Shown: positions 1 through 6,257, numbered from the stretch's first letter. The stretch is 9,565 nucleotides of DNA from Bacteroidota bacterium (GCA_023412975.1 JAEZRB010000248.1:1-9565); one strand, 5' to 3'. Notes: generated from the sequence alone by a model not told the origin. Program-made: numbers and translations.

Positions 1-1
1 G

Positions 2-475
2 GCTTATACCATTAAGGCAGAAGCGCATAGTGTACGGGAAATGATAGATGAGGTAACGCAGGTTCTCTACCTGCAGGCCGAGGCTAAAAAGATACATATC
101 GAGAATAAGGCGGCCGATGGCTATAATATTTGGGCCGACCGGGATATGATCAACCTGGTTTTGCGCAACCTTATTTCTAACGCAATCAAATTTTCACCCT
201 CCGGAGCCAGTATATGCGTAGGTACCTTCGACCAGCAAAAAGTAACCGAAATATATGTAAAGGATTCAGGCAAAGGCATTACGGCGGAGGAATTGAAGAA
301 AATCGGAACCCAGGAGTTTTACTCCAGCAATGGCACCGCCCACGAACAGGGCACCGGCCTGGGTCTGATGCTCTGCAAGGAGTTCCTGGCCAAGAACAAC
401 GGAAAACTACGTATACAAAGTGAACCGGGAAAAGGCAGTGTGTTCTCCTTTACCCTGCCAAGACCAGCATCATAA
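2..475 (+). CDS. Sensor histidine kinase, C-terminal ATPase domain (5' truncated by window edge)
   Basis: The reading frame is open from base 2 without a stop, so the gene begins before the window; the ATG at 41 lies inside the protein and is not the start. The 157 visible residues are the end of a dimerisation region followed by a complete HATPase_c domain. The N box (NLVLRNLISNAIKFS), the G1 box (DSGKGI), an F-box-like stretch (EFYSS) and the G2 box (GTGLGL) occur in the expected order, so ATP binding should be intact. The phosphorylated histidine (H box) and any sensor domain lie upstream and cannot be seen. The protein ends about 15 residues after the last ATPase strand, so no receiver domain is fused at this end. 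It would autophosphorylate and pass phosphate to a response regulator. No regulator follows within the window, so its signal and partner are unknown. Confidence 0.93.
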   Translation, partial: AYTIKAEAHSVREMIDEVTQVLYLQAEAKKIHIENKAADGYNIWADRDMINLVLRNLISNAIKFSPSGASICVGTFDQQKVTEIYVKDSGKGITAEELKKIGTQEFYSSNGTAHEQGTGLGLMLCKEFLAKNNGKLRIQSEPGKGSVFSFTLPRPAS

Positions 476-538
476 CAAGGTTTTTTGTGGCAATTTGTGT
501 CTGGCACTACACCCGGATACATTTCCCTATGCCCGCAA

Positions 539-570
539 TTTTGGATTTTTCAGATAAAATATTAGTTTTG
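539..570 (+). promoter_or_regulatory. Bacteroidetes-type promoter of the secreted-protein gene
   Basis: TTTTG (539-543) and TAGTTTTG (563-570) match the -33 TTTG and -7 TAnnTTTG elements known for the Bacteroidetes primary sigma factor. They are separated by 19 bases, which is within the usual spacing. Transcription would begin near 577, giving a leader of about 80 nt before the gene at 658. This is the best complete promoter match in the window; it has not been tested. Confidence 0.6.
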
Positions 571-657
571 TTTCCTACTCTGCCTCAGCTATAATATTCC
601 CAGGTGGGATTCCTGTAAAAGACCTTCTGTAAACTTTAATGAAGACCACTTTTTATT

Positions 658-1686
658 ATGGCGAGATCTCTACTCTTGTTTATTCTACAGGGAATTATCA
701 TGGGTGCCTTGCAGGCACAGTCATTTAATGTCGATGACCTGGTCAACCTGTCGGCACTTTCTCCAAAGAAATTTGATAGTTATATGTCGGGTAAGGGTTA
801 CTTATCCGGTGGCAGGCAATTGCAGGACGATGCAATGGCTTTTACTTTTTTTGAAAAGCAAAAACCCAAGCCAGAGGACTCTGTTTTTGAAAGCAGGAGG
901 GTGGGTTTGTATAAAAAAGATGATCAATACTGCTTCTCGTTTAATACAACCTCACTGGTGGAATACCAGGAAGGTTTGCGTAGACTGATGAATGGGGATT
1001 ACTTTTTTGGAATAAATAAAGATACCAGTCAGTCACCGCTTTTTTTCCAGCGGAAAAATTTGCGCGTCTATGTCAATACAACGGTGGAGGATGGGATTCC
1101 CGTTTATAATTTCACGCTGAAGAAAAAGCAACTACCTAACCTGGTTCACTTTGCGGAGGATTTGCTCAATTTCGATTCCCATCAATATCTCGTAAGTTAT
1201 TTTGGTGAAGAAAATGTTCAGCGCGATGTTTATTATTTTTCTGAAGACCAGGTGAAGAAATGTTCGGTCCTTTTTGGAAACAGCAACCGGCAGGTGGTAT
1301 TTGTATGGGAAGACGAGAACAATCTTTGCGATCTTTCATATGTACTTATCAGCGGGATCATTCCCACGGAGAACGCGTTGCCATTTAATGATAATATCAG
1401 CCGAAACAAGTGGCCTTTTAAGTGCGGCATTTATTCGGGTATGAATATCCGTGACCTGCTGCAATTGAACGGAAATGATTTTACATTCTATGGATTCGAC
1501 TCAGACTTCGCGCTGATGGTTGATCCTTCCAATACTGGTAATATCGATTTTAAGAAAGTTGGAATTATGCTTTCCAGCCTCGACGGCGCCAACCCTCCCT
1601 TGCTGAAAAGAGCAAAGGTGAGTGCTGAGCAGGCAGTTGAGAACCGTATTGCACTGCACGTTTTTTATATCATGCTCACGCCTTGA
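658..1686 (+). CDS. Secreted protein of unknown function
   Basis: A 342-residue protein with an N-terminal export signal: a short start with one arginine, a hydrophobic stretch (residues 5-18) and an LQA/Q signal peptidase I site, so cleavage is expected after residue 20. There is no lipobox cysteine and no later membrane segment, so it should be periplasmic or released. The mature part seems to have two halves. Residues 22-160 end in a strand-rich stretch. Residues 165-342 contain YYFSEDQVKKCSVLFGN, RQVVFVWEDE and, near 261-280, GMNIRDLLQLNGNDFTFYGF. The last resembles a GMxLxELxxLNGxxFxFYGF pattern I associate with uncharacterised Bacteroidetes proteins; that is memory, not a search. No catalytic motif is visible. 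It has its own promoter and no obvious operon partner. The start at 658 is the only one that gives this frame a full signal peptide, but see the finding about the ATG at 639. Confidence 0.85.
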   Translation: MARSLLLFILQGIIMGALQAQSFNVDDLVNLSALSPKKFDSYMSGKGYLSGGRQLQDDAMAFTFFEKQKPKPEDSVFESRRVGLYKKDDQYCFSFNTTSLVEYQEGLRRLMNGDYFFGINKDTSQSPLFFQRKNLRVYVNTTVEDGIPVYNFTLKKKQLPNLVHFAEDLLNFDSHQYLVSYFGEENVQRDVYYFSEDQVKKCSVLFGNSNRQVVFVWEDENNLCDLSYVLISGIIPTENALPFNDNISRNKWPFKCGIYSGMNIRDLLQLNGNDFTFYGFDSDFALMVDPSNTGNIDFKKVGIMLSSLDGANPPLLKRAKVSAEQAVENRIALHVFYIMLTP

Positions 1687-2030
1687 GTCACCCGGTATTA
1701 GGGATTAGTAATTTGGAATCATTGCTGTCCGGAATAAAATCTTGGATAGTTGTCAGAACCTTTGACCCGCGCGGCATCTATGACTTTTACATTTACAGGG
1801 GCTTTGCTTTATTTTTCCTGGAGCCTCTTACTTTTGCTGGCCGTAGTTGAAATGTATCGATGTGTCAGGATACCGCAGCGCACACTGCGGACACAGCGAA
1901 GTATTCGCATCAGGTCCTGTTCTACGTCGCAGAATTTATCTCCAAAACGGCTTTCGCTGTGCTCACCGTGACCGCCGTGGTTTATAGTACTCCAGAGTCC
2001 CCCGGACAATAATGATTAGGAATTTGGAAT
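1685..2030. repeat. Structured intergenic element bracketed by an imperfect direct repeat
   Basis: Between the convergent 3' ends of the secreted-protein gene and gcvP (1687-2119) I find no convincing gene. Two diverged copies of one sequence flank about 275 bases: gagtc-a-cccgg-N7-gattag-t-aatttggaat at 1685-1719 and gagtc-c-cccgg-N8-gattag-g-aatttggaat at 1995-2030. The left copy begins inside the stop codon of the upstream gene. Between them lies the inverted repeat described separately. Translated in any frame, the interior gives low-complexity peptides, for example NHGGHGEHSES on the minus strand, typical of non-coding repeats of the CCACGGNGGNCACGGNG kind. The interior may be an old insertion or a local rearrangement. 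The flanking repeats could also be shared intergenic simple sequence. Confidence 0.45.
1861..1982. repeat. Imperfect inverted repeat with nested hairpins
   Basis: CACAGCGAA at 1892-1900 pairs perfectly with TTCGCTGTG at 1953-1961, and complementarity continues imperfectly outward to about 1871 and 1982, leaving a loop of 52 bases. Two smaller hairpins are nested in or near the left arm: ccgcag/ctgcgg (1873-1878 and 1885-1890, 6-base loop), with tgtgt/acaca (1861-1865 and 1891-1895) able to extend it across a bulge, and gcgaa/ttcgc (1896-1900 and 1904-1908, 3-base loop). The minus strand of the right arm reads ccacggcggtcacggtgag, resembling the CCACGGAGGACACGGAG-type arms of dispersed palindromic repeats seen in many bacterial genomes. 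It may act as a bidirectional end-of-transcript structure, but no T-tract follows. Confidence 0.5.
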
Positions 2031-2082
2031 TAGGTTCTCCCATTCATAATTACCTTTTTGCTACTTGGCTAACTAGTTCCAA

Positions 2083-2100
2083 ACCCGATAGCTTTCGGGT
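2083..2100 (-). terminator. Hairpin just downstream of gcvP, possible terminator or dispersed palindrome
   Basis: acccga (2083-2088) and tcgggt (2095-2100) form a 6-bp stem with a 6-base loop, starting 20 bases past the gcvP stop on the minus strand. The CCCGATAGCTNTCGGG core is a palindrome I recall as common between genes in Bacteroidetes. No run of U follows on the gcvP side, so it is a weak intrinsic terminator at best. It may instead protect the 3' end of the transcript or be a dispersed repeat. Confidence 0.35.
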
Positions 2101-2119
2101 CCAAACTCCCAGTTCCAAT

Positions 2120-5002
2120 TCAAGTAAGCTCCGCCTCCATATAACTCTCCACAGGCTCGCAGGTACAAATAAGGTTTCTGTCGCCATGGGTGTTGTTTAC
2201 CCTGCCCACAGAAGGCCAGAATTTGTTGAGCGTGACATAGTACAATGGAAACGCCGCTGATTGACGGCTATAAGAATGCTTCCATTCATCGGCAGTTACA
2301 GCCAGTTGGGTATGAGGCGCGTTCTTTAAAGGGTTGTCTTTTTTATCCGAGCGCCCTTCTTCTATTTCTTTTATTTCAGCACGAATGGAAAGCAATGCAT
2401 TGCAAAACCTATCGAGTTCAGCTTTGTCTTCGCTCTCTGTTGGTTCAATCATAATGGTGCCCGGCACGGGGAAGCTCATGGTAGGAGCGTGAAAGCCATA
2501 ATCCATCAGTCGCTTGGCTACATCTTCGGCTTCGATTTCTGCGGATTTTTTAAAGGGCCTCAGATCGACGATAAATTCATGTGCACACTGGCCATTGTGA
2601 TTGGTATAAAGAATGTCGAAACTACCGGCCAGTCGTGCGCGCATATAATTTGCATTCAGTATCGCGTATTCTGTAGCGGCTTTCACTCCCTTCGAACCCA
2701 GCATGCGAATATAACCGTAGCTGATCAGTAGTATGCTTGCTGAGCCATAAGGTGCGGCGGAAACTGCACTGCTTTTAGAGCCATCTCTCGTCAACTCCAC
2801 ATGTCCGGGAAGGAATGGTTCCAGGTGTTTTTTCACGCAAATAGGTCCCATTCCAGGGCCACCACCACCATGCGGTATGGCAAAGGTTTTATGGAGATTG
2901 AGATGGCAGACATCCGCACCGATCAGTCCTGGCGCAGTCAGGCCCACCTGTGCATTCATATTAGCACCGTCCATGTACACCTGTCCACCATGCTGATGTA
3001 TGATCGTAGTGATGTCTTTCACCGTTTCCTCATACACGCCGTAGGTACTGGGATAAGTAATCATGACACCTGCGAGGTTGGCACTATGTTGTTCAGCTTT
3101 TGCTTTCAGGTCATCCACATCTATGTACCCATTTTCCAGCGCCTTCACTACCACCACTTTCATTCCGGCCATTACCGCGGATGCAGGATTGGTGCCATGC
3201 GCGGAGATAGGTATCAGCATGATATTGCGGTGATGATCACCACGGCTTTCATGATAAGCTTTGATGGTAAGTAAACCGGCATATTCTCCCTGCGCACCGC
3301 TGTTTGGTTGCAGGCTGCAGGCATCAAAGGCTGTTATTTCACAAAGATATTTGCTCAGTTCACGAACGATGAACTGATAACCTTCGGCCTGGTCCTGGGG
3401 TGCAAATGGATGCAGCCGGGCCCAGTGCGACCAGCTAAGGGGTATCATTTCTGAAGCTGCGTTGAGTTTCATCGTACAACTCCCCAAAGAGATCATGGAA
3501 GTGTTGAGAGAAAGATCCTTGTTCTCAAGCATTTTGATATAGCGCATCATCTGGCTCTCGCTGCGATGCGTATTGAAAACCGGGTGGGTGAGATATGAAG
3601 TACTACGTGATAACGCGACAGGGATATGGTGCAATTCAATGTCTTCACTAATATCGAATGCAACGGGGTCTTTGTCATTTTCGAAACAATTGATAAGATC
3701 GTAAAGTTTTTCTACCGTTGTGGTTTCATCAAGTGAGATGCCGATATGAGTTGCATCAATATACCTGAGGTTGATCTTTTGCCTTTCAGCTTTTTCCCTG
3801 ATCGCCTGCAGTTCATCTGTTTTGATGACGATGGTGTCAAAGAAGTTTTGTGATACCAGTTCGAATCCTCTTTGTTCAATGCTTTCGGCAACGGTTTGGG
3901 TAAGCAGGGCAATTCTGCGGGCAATATTTTTCAACCCCTCCGGGCCATGGTATACCGCGTACATCGCGGCCATATTGGCGAGAAGTGCCTGTGCTGTACA
4001 GATATTAGAAGTAGCTTTCTCCCTTTTAATATGTTGTTCCCGGGTTTGTAGCGCCATCCTAAGAGCACGGTTTCCATGCGCATCCACACTCACACCGATG
4101 ATGCGGCCGGGTATATTTCTTTTGAACTCATCTTTTGCAGCGAAAAATGCAGCATGTGGTCCGCCATAACCCATGGGTACACCAAAACGCTGGGCTGATC
4201 CAATAGCTACATCAGCTCCGAGTTCGCCGGGCGGTGTCAGCAAGGTAAGTGCCAGCAGATCCGTTGCCATAGCGACAAAAGCCCCGGAGGACTGGACCTT
4301 GGCGATAAAGTCACGATAATCTTCGATCGAGCCACTATTGTTGGGATATTGAACGAGAGCGCCAAAGAAGCTTGCATCAATGCCCGCTTTTTTATAATCG
4401 CCTTCTACAATCTCAATTCCTACCGGGATGGCACGGGTCAGTAAAACGTCTTTTGTTTGCGGGAATATCCCGGCATCGACGAAAAACTTTGGCCTGTCTA
4501 TATGATCCTGCTTGTTGAGAAAATTGAAAAACATGGTCATGGCTTCCGCTGCAGCAGTAGCTTCATCGAGCAATGAAGCGTTGGCGATGGGCAGAGCGGT
4601 GAGATCGCTTACCATGGTTTGAAAGTTGAGCAGGCTTTCCAGGCGGCCCTGTGATATCTCGGCCTGGTATGGGGTGTATTGTGTATACCAGCCTGGGTTC
4701 TCAAAAATATTACGAAGAATTACAGGTGGAGTGATCGTATCATAATATCCCTGTCCGATATAATTAGAGTACACCTTGTTGCGTAACGAGATCTCCTTGA
4801 TATGCTCGAGGTACTCATGCTCGCTCATGGCTGAAGGTATATTCAGTTCATGTTCCATCCGGATGGCGGCAGGAACGGTCTGGTTCACCAAATCATCAAC
4901 ACTGGGGGCTCCGATCGCCCTGAGCATGTCTTTCGTGTCTTTTTCATTGGGTCCGATATGACGCGGAATGAATTCGTTGGACTGTTGTTCGAAGAGGGTC
5001 AT
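2120..5002 (-). CDS. gcvP: Glycine dehydrogenase (decarboxylating), P-protein of the glycine cleavage system
   Basis: A 960-residue cytoplasmic enzyme, the usual length for the single-chain P-protein. It is pyridoxal-phosphate dependent: it decarboxylates glycine and transfers the aminomethyl group to the lipoyl arm of the H-protein, feeding one-carbon units to tetrahydrofolate with the T- and L-proteins. The start (FEQQSNEFIPRHIGPNE) is the typical P-protein N terminus. The N-terminal half (about 10-440) and the C-terminal half (about 470-940) are the two homologous aminotransferase-like halves. The cofactor lysine is K705 in HLNLHKTF, followed by the glycine-rich loop PHGGGGPGMGP (710-720). 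AHGTNPASA (601-609) and MDGANMNAQVG (677-687) are also family landmarks. Nothing is missing or broken. The ATG at 5002 has no Shine-Dalgarno site, as is common in this phylum. gcvT and gcvH are not in the window, so the gene stands alone here. Confidence 0.98.
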   Translation of the reverse strand: MTLFEQQSNEFIPRHIGPNEKDTKDMLRAIGAPSVDDLVNQTVPAAIRMEHELNIPSAMSEHEYLEHIKEISLRNKVYSNYIGQGYYDTITPPVILRNIFENPGWYTQYTPYQAEISQGRLESLLNFQTMVSDLTALPIANASLLDEATAAAEAMTMFFNFLNKQDHIDRPKFFVDAGIFPQTKDVLLTRAIPVGIEIVEGDYKKAGIDASFFGALVQYPNNSGSIEDYRDFIAKVQSSGAFVAMATDLLALTLLTPPGELGADVAIGSAQRFGVPMGYGGPHAAFFAAKDEFKRNIPGRIIGVSVDAHGNRALRMALQTREQHIKREKATSNICTAQALLANMAAMYAVYHGPEGLKNIARRIALLTQTVAESIEQRGFELVSQNFFDTIVIKTDELQAIREKAERQKINLRYIDATHIGISLDETTTVEKLYDLINCFENDKDPVAFDISEDIELHHIPVALSRSTSYLTHPVFNTHRSESQMMRYIKMLENKDLSLNTSMISLGSCTMKLNAASEMIPLSWSHWARLHPFAPQDQAEGYQFIVRELSKYLCEITAFDACSLQPNSGAQGEYAGLLTIKAYHESRGDHHRNIMLIPISAHGTNPASAVMAGMKVVVVKALENGYIDVDDLKAKAEQHSANLAGVMITYPSTYGVYEETVKDITTIIHQHGGQVYMDGANMNAQVGLTAPGLIGADVCHLNLHKTFAIPHGGGGPGMGPICVKKHLEPFLPGHVELTRDGSKSSAVSAAPYGSASILLISYGYIRMLGSKGVKAATEYAILNANYMRARLAGSFDILYTNHNGQCAHEFIVDLRPFKKSAEIEAEDVAKRLMDYGFHAPTMSFPVPGTIMIEPTESEDKAELDRFCNALLSIRAEIKEIEEGRSDKKDNPLKNAPHTQLAVTADEWKHSYSRQSAAFPLYYVTLNKFWPSVGRVNNTHGDRNLICTCEPVESYMEAELT

Positions 5003-5033
5003 TGTTTGTTATGTCGTTTAGTTCTGTAGATGT

Positions 5034-5075
5034 TCTGGATACTAGATACTGGATGCTGGTTGATGGATAATAGAT
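5034..5075. repeat. Degenerate tandem heptamer repeat in the gcvP leader
   Basis: Six consecutive 7-base units follow one register: tctggat, actagat, actggat, gctggtt, gatggat, aatagat. The rough consensus is actgGAT. The repeat lies between the divergent gcvP and YkgJ-type genes, inside the inferred 5' untranslated leader of gcvP. If transcribed, it would be read as repeats of ATCCAGT. It is not inside the YkgJ-type coding region under the start chosen here. Similar ctggatN arrays are, as I recall, frequent intergenic simple repeats in Chitinophagaceae; no function is known to me. Confidence 0.55.
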
Positions 5076-5130
5076 TGATTATGTGCTATTACACCTTTTA
5101 TACAGCAACAACGATGTCTAATAAATGGGT

Positions 5131-5139
5131 GCAAAGTTA
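5131..5139 (-). promoter_or_regulatory. Probable -7 element of the gcvP promoter
   Basis: On the minus strand, 5139 down to 5131 reads TAACTTTGC, an exact TAnnTTTG match with the frequent following C. The only TTTG upstream on that strand (5157-5154, at the end of a T run) is 14 bases away, shorter than the usual 17-23, so the -33 element is doubtful. Transcription would begin near 5124, giving gcvP a leader of about 120 nt that carries the heptamer repeat. I see no glycine-riboswitch landmarks in that leader. Confidence 0.5.
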
Positions 5140-5166
5140 CGGGAGGAAGAGGACAAAAAAACTGAG

Positions 5167-5199
5167 TTGTGTAACTGTGGAAAACAGGTTGTTACTTTG
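5167..5199 (+). promoter_or_regulatory. Possible promoter of the YkgJ-type gene
   Basis: TTG (5167-5169) and TTACTTTG (5192-5199, followed by C) lie 22 bases apart. The second differs from TAnnTTTG at one position. The -7 element ends only four bases before the chosen ATG at 5204, so transcription would start at or next to the start codon and the mRNA would be essentially leaderless. The same TTACTTTGC string precedes the deoxynucleoside kinase gene on the other strand, which modestly supports it as a real element in this genome. Confidence 0.35.
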
Positions 5200-5203
5200 C
5201 CCA

Positions 5204-5692
5204 ATGGAGCAAGGGATACTGAAAAACTGGGAGAAGAAGTCGGCGGAAAGACAAAAGTTATACCGGCAGTTTCTCCAGCGTGTAGACAAAAACAAGCTGC
5301 TTCGCCAGCTTCCCGAACTCCATGAGGAGGCATTTTCAAGGATTGACTGCCTTCAGTGCGCCAATTGTTGCAAGAATTACTCTCCCCGTTTTAAGACAAC
5401 AGATATCAGGCGGATCGCGAAATATCTCCGAATGAAGGAAAGTGTTTTTATTGACACCTACCTTGTTGTGGATGATGAAGGGGATTTTGTGGTAAAATCC
5501 AAGCCCTGCCCGTTCCTTGGTGAGGGGAATTTTTGCAGCATCTATGATCAGCGACCTACTGATTGTCAGCGTTTTCCCTATACTGATGAGGACGTGATCT
5601 ATAAACGTCAGCAACTCACCCTGAAAAATTCCAGTTTTTGCCCGATCACCTACTTCGTACTGGAAAGACTAGTGGAAGCCGGACAAAAATAA
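5204..5692 (+). CDS. YkgJ-family CxxCxxCC protein (putative zinc/iron-binding)
   Basis: A cytoplasmic protein of 162 residues from the ATG at 5204. After a charged helical N-terminal part (1-45) comes CLQCANCC (C49, C52, C55, C56), then C102 in KPCPFLG, C111 in CSIYDQRPTDC, C121 in the same stretch, and C146. This eight-cysteine layout, with the CSIYxxRPxxCRxFP-like core, is that of the YkgJ/UPF0153 family, thought to hold a zinc ion or an iron-sulphur cluster; its biochemical role is not established. The frame is open back to 5030, but relatives as I remember them begin 40-50 residues before the first cysteine, and a longer start would translate the heptamer repeat, so 5204 is preferred. The stop codon shares its last base with the palindrome that controls the next operon. 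Confidence 0.85.
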   Translation: MEQGILKNWEKKSAERQKLYRQFLQRVDKNKLLRQLPELHEEAFSRIDCLQCANCCKNYSPRFKTTDIRRIAKYLRMKESVFIDTYLVVDDEGDFVVKSKPCPFLGEGNFCSIYDQRPTDCQRFPYTDEDVIYKRQQLTLKNSSFCPITYFVLERLVEAGQK

Positions 5693-5730
5693 TACGACAA
5701 AATGTAATTTTGCAGTGCAAAATGTCGTAT
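5692..5730. promoter_or_regulatory. Palindromic operator of the toxin-antitoxin operon
   Basis: A nested inverted repeat sits directly upstream of the antitoxin gene. The inner part is a perfect 17-bp palindrome, ATTTTGCAgTGCAAAAT (5707-5723). The outer arms ATACGACA (5692-5699) and TGTCGTAT (5723-5730) are also perfect; the right inner and outer arms overlap by one base while the left ones are separated by seven. The same region reads as a direct repeat, CAAAATGT at 5698-5705 and 5718-5725, spaced 20 bp or about two helical turns. It covers one -7 element and abuts another, so binding would block transcription. The natural ligand is the antitoxin, alone or with toxin, as for other toxin-antitoxin operons. 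Because it starts at the stop codon of the preceding gene, it may also serve as that gene's transcript end. Confidence 0.65.
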
Positions 5731-5735
5731 ATTTG
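5705..5735 (+). promoter_or_regulatory. Two candidate -7 elements for the toxin-antitoxin operon
   Basis: TAATTTTG (5705-5712) and TATATTTG (5728-5735) are both exact TAnnTTTG matches. From the first, transcription would begin near 5719 and leave about 32 nt before the GTG start; from the second, near 5742, leaving under 10 nt. The first overlaps the left half of the inner palindrome. The second shares three bases with the outer right arm. No well-placed -33 TTG is visible for either, so which one is used cannot be decided. Confidence 0.5.
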
Positions 5736-5750
5736 AAAAAATAGAAAATT

Positions 5751-6254
5751 GTGAAAAAGACCCAGAAAAAAAATGATGCCTACCAGGTTTATGACGAGCC
5801 TTCTACTGCAAAAGAGCCCGCTGTAAAATACGAAAGTTTCAATGTGATACTGGGTGGAAAACATCGTTCCCAGCGTACCACACCAGGAGATTTTGACCTG
5901 ATCAAGCTGACCCGTGAAGGTGTAAAAAAATCTTCTCTCAAGTCGCTCGCCGCTTACCTTGGCATACCGATGGAAACCATGGGAGAGTTGTTACATACTT
6001 CCTATAGGAATCTTCAACGAAAGGATGATGATTCGGTTTTGGATACTTTAAAAACCGAGCGGGTCCTTGAGCTGGCTTCATTTGTGCAGCGCGGTATACA
6101 GGTTATCGGCAGCAGGGATGGTTTTGCCGAATGGCTTCAAAGCCCATTGCTCGCTCTCGGAAATAAAAAACCCCTGGATTTCCTTGATACTTCCTTCGGC
6201 ATTAATTTCCTTCTTAAGATCCTGGGCCGCCTGGAGCAGGGAGTTTATTCATAG
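5751..6254 (+). CDS. Antitoxin, Xre/MbcA/ParS type (DUF2384)
   Basis: A 167-residue cytoplasmic protein that should neutralise the RES toxin encoded next to it and repress the operon. Residues 1-45 are charged and probably disordered. Residues about 62-92 (SLKSLAAYLGIPMETMGELL onward) look like a helix-turn-helix of the Xre-like domain. Residues about 105-167 form the DUF2384 domain that binds RES toxins, ending in KPLDFLDTSFG and LGRLEQGVYS, a close match to the family's P-x-LLDT-x-x-G and RIExGV ends. The start is GTG at 5751: an in-frame TAG at 5742-5744 closes the frame just upstream, and the next in-frame methionine (residue 74) would destroy the helix-turn-helix. The stop is three bases before the toxin ATG, so the pair is translationally coupled or nearly so. 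Confidence 0.92.
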   Translation: MKKTQKKNDAYQVYDEPSTAKEPAVKYESFNVILGGKHRSQRTTPGDFDLIKLTREGVKKSSLKSLAAYLGIPMETMGELLHTSYRNLQRKDDDSVLDTLKTERVLELASFVQRGIQVIGSRDGFAEWLQSPLLALGNKKPLDFLDTSFGINFLLKILGRLEQGVYS

Positions 6255-6257
6255 GTC

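Noticed and set aside
41..43. ATG at 41 as the start of the histidine kinase
   Set aside because: The frame is open upstream to the window edge and the peptide before it (AYTIKAEAHSVRE) reads as kinase linker, so the gene is simply cut by the window.
1750..1971. 73-codon frame with a hydrophobic N-terminal segment (MTFTFTGALLYFSWSLLLLLAVV)
   Set aside because: The hydrophobic start looks like a membrane peptide, but the rest is translation of the inverted-repeat element. There is no promoter or ribosome-binding context, so a real gene is unsupported.
1809..2009. 66-codon minus-strand frame beginning MSGGLWSTINHGGHGEHSES
   Set aside because: This is a known type of spurious translation of CCACGGNGGNCACGG repeats, not a protein-coding gene.
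2801..3274. 157-codon open frame on the + strand inside gcvP
   Set aside because: It is antisense to the conserved C-terminal half of GcvP, including the PLP-lysine region, and its translation shows no family features.
5003..5125. Glycine riboswitch in the gcvP leader
   Set aside because: The leader read on the minus strand is AT-rich and contains the heptamer array. I could not find the paired GGAGAG/CCGAAGGGGC-type aptamer landmarks or tandem aptamers.
5030..5203. N-terminal extension of the YkgJ-type protein from the ATG at 5030
   Set aside because: The added residues translate the heptamer array and divergent leader, and relatives as I remember them start near the ATG at 5204.
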